Shown here in pieces: positions 5,507-6,349 of a stretch of 6,349 nucleotides of DNA. Position 1 is the stretch's first letter. Every line of letters begins with the position of its first letter. A model generated the notes under the pieces. It ran no database searches. It was given only the letters and a program-made list of their open reading frames with translations, and was not told where the DNA came from. Location: positions 1 through 6,349 of the forward strand of contig DATLBY010000204.1 of NCBI GenBank assembly GCA_035526665.1. Direction: 5' to 3'. The position numbers and the translations under genes were made by a program. The DNA is from DATLBY01 sp035526665 (lineage in GTDB: Bacteria; Acidobacteriota; Terriglobia; Bryobacterales; Bryobacteraceae).

Positions 5507-6349
5507 ATGTGTGGAATTGCCGGATTCGTCACTATCACGCCGCAAACCGGCAACGATGCGGTGTTGAAGCGCATGACCGCCGCAATTGCACACCGCGGTC
5601 CTGACGACTTTCGCTTTCATACCGACAATCACGCCAGCCTGGGCCACCGGCGGCTCAGTATCATTGACCTGGCGAGCGGTCATCAGCCGATGTGTAATGA
5701 AGACGCATCGCACTGGATCGTCTATAACGGCGAGATCTTCAACCACTCCATGGTCCGGCCTGAACTGGAGCGTGCCGGCCACGTTTATAAAAGCCATTGC
5801 GACACCGAGACCATTCTTCACGCCTATGAGCAGTACGGTCCGGAATGCCTCCAGCGGTTTCGCGGCATGTTCGCCTTCGCGCTGTGGGATGCCGGTAGGC
5901 GGACGCTCTTCTGCGCCCGTGACCGCCTCGGCATCAAACCCTTTTATTATTATTGGGATGGCCGGATCTTCGCCTTCGCGTCTGAGATCAAAGCTCTACT
6001 GGAGCATCCAGCCGTTCCCTGCCGCTTCCATGAGCCCGGCCTGCCCGAGTATCTCGCTTTCGGCTATCTGAGCGGCGAGGATACTCTCTTTTCGGGCATC
6101 CGCAAATTAATGCCTGGCCATCATCTGACCCTCCGGTTGGATGATCCCCGGCCGGTCCCGTCGATTCAACAGTATTGGGACGCTCCTCCCGCTGCGGCAG
6201 AGGCCGCGGAGCAGAGCGACGAAGCATGGATTGGCGAGTGCCGCCGGCGCCTGGAAGAAACCGTGCAAATGCGCTTGATGAGCGACGTCCCCCTCGGGAT
6301 GTTCCTCAGTGGGGGCGTGGATTCCAGCGCAATTGCCGCCCTGATGCGG
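5507..6349 (+). CDS. asnB: Asparagine synthase (glutamine-hydrolysing) type amidotransferase, partial at C-terminus
   Basis: The frame is open from the ATG at 5507 to the window end, 281 residues of a protein usually near 600. Met-Cys-Gly-Ile-Ala-Gly places the class II glutaminase nucleophile at C2 after Met removal. Glutamine-site motifs follow: Ala-His-Arg-Gly-Pro-Asp (28-33), Gly-His-Arg-Arg-Leu-Ser-Ile-Ile-Asp (46-54), Tyr-Asn-Gly-Glu-Ile (73-77) and Cys-Asp-Thr-Glu (98-101). The ATP-pyrophosphatase P-loop Ser-Gly-Gly-Val-Asp-Ser (268-273) opens the synthetase domain, the rest of which is missing. It would move ammonia from glutamine to an acyl-adenylate. The Phe-Arg-Gly-Met-Phe-Ala-Phe-Ala-Leu-Trp-Asp run and the GT4/GT2 neighbours resemble the amidotransferases of exosortase/exopolysaccharide loci, so the acceptor may be a sugar acid or peptide in that pathway, not free aspartate. 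An AGGAAA ribosome-binding site precedes the start. Confidence 0.93.
   Translation, partial: MCGIAGFVTITPQTGNDAVLKRMTAAIAHRGPDDFRFHTDNHASLGHRRLSIIDLASGHQPMCNEDASHWIVYNGEIFNHSMVRPELERAGHVYKSHCDTETILHAYEQYGPECLQRFRGMFAFALWDAGRRTLFCARDRLGIKPFYYYWDGRIFAFASEIKALLEHPAVPCRFHEPGLPEYLAFGYLSGEDTLFSGIRKLMPGHHLTLRLDDPRPVPSIQQYWDAPPAAAEAAEQSDEAWIGECRRRLEETVQMRLMSDVPLGMFLSGGVDSSAIAALMR

Noticed and set aside
1..6349. tRNA, rRNA, CRISPR arrays, insertion sequences or attachment sites
   Set aside because: I found no repeat-spacer pattern, transposase frame, cloverleaf or rRNA-like stretch by eye.

Overview
This 6.35 kb window is bacterial, moderately GC-rich and densely packed, with genes on both strands. 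The left half is a sulfane-sulfur (persulfide) detoxification module. The right half is the edge of an exopolysaccharide or exosortase-type sugar assembly cluster. The amidotransferase and glycosyltransferase types suggest a soil or sediment Gram-negative, perhaps Acidobacteriota or a proteobacterium. The window has no phylogenetic marker, so this is a weak inference.

Positions 1-2044, minus strand, form an operon read right to left: an ArsR-family repressor, a CstB-like protein (persulfide dioxygenase, degenerate rhodanese and active rhodanese domains) and a DUF202 membrane protein cut by the window edge. Consecutive genes overlap by ATGA, which suggests translational coupling. Divergent from the repressor is a YgaP-like membrane rhodanese (2098-2631). 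The 53 bp between the two start codons hold overlapping, oppositely directed promoters and a 26-bp imperfect palindrome that is a good candidate operator. One repressor could therefore control both arms.

After the rhodanese lies a small gene the ORF predictions miss (2717-2878). A strong Shine-Dalgarno site precedes a 29-codon membrane-anchor frame that ends at a UGA. Past this UGA the frame continues as Met-Ala-Gly-Ser-Cys and a hydrophilic tail to a TAA. Directly after the UGA the RNA can fold into a two-tier hairpin with a GGUC-containing apical loop, the layout of a bacterial SECIS element. I read it as a candidate 53-residue selenoprotein with a Sec-x4-Cys pair at the membrane surface. 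This is the most interesting item in the window.

Positions 2879-3011 hold no convincing gene, only one hairpin without a U-tract. From 3012 to 5354 on the minus strand are a membrane GT2 glycosyltransferase and, abutting upstream, a GT4 glycosyltransferase (TAA directly followed by ATG). Divergent from them is an asparagine-synthase-type amidotransferase (5507 to the window end, partial), of the kind found in exosortase/exopolysaccharide clusters. The 152-bp gap between the GT4 and amidotransferase starts has two mirrored TGC-extended -10 elements.
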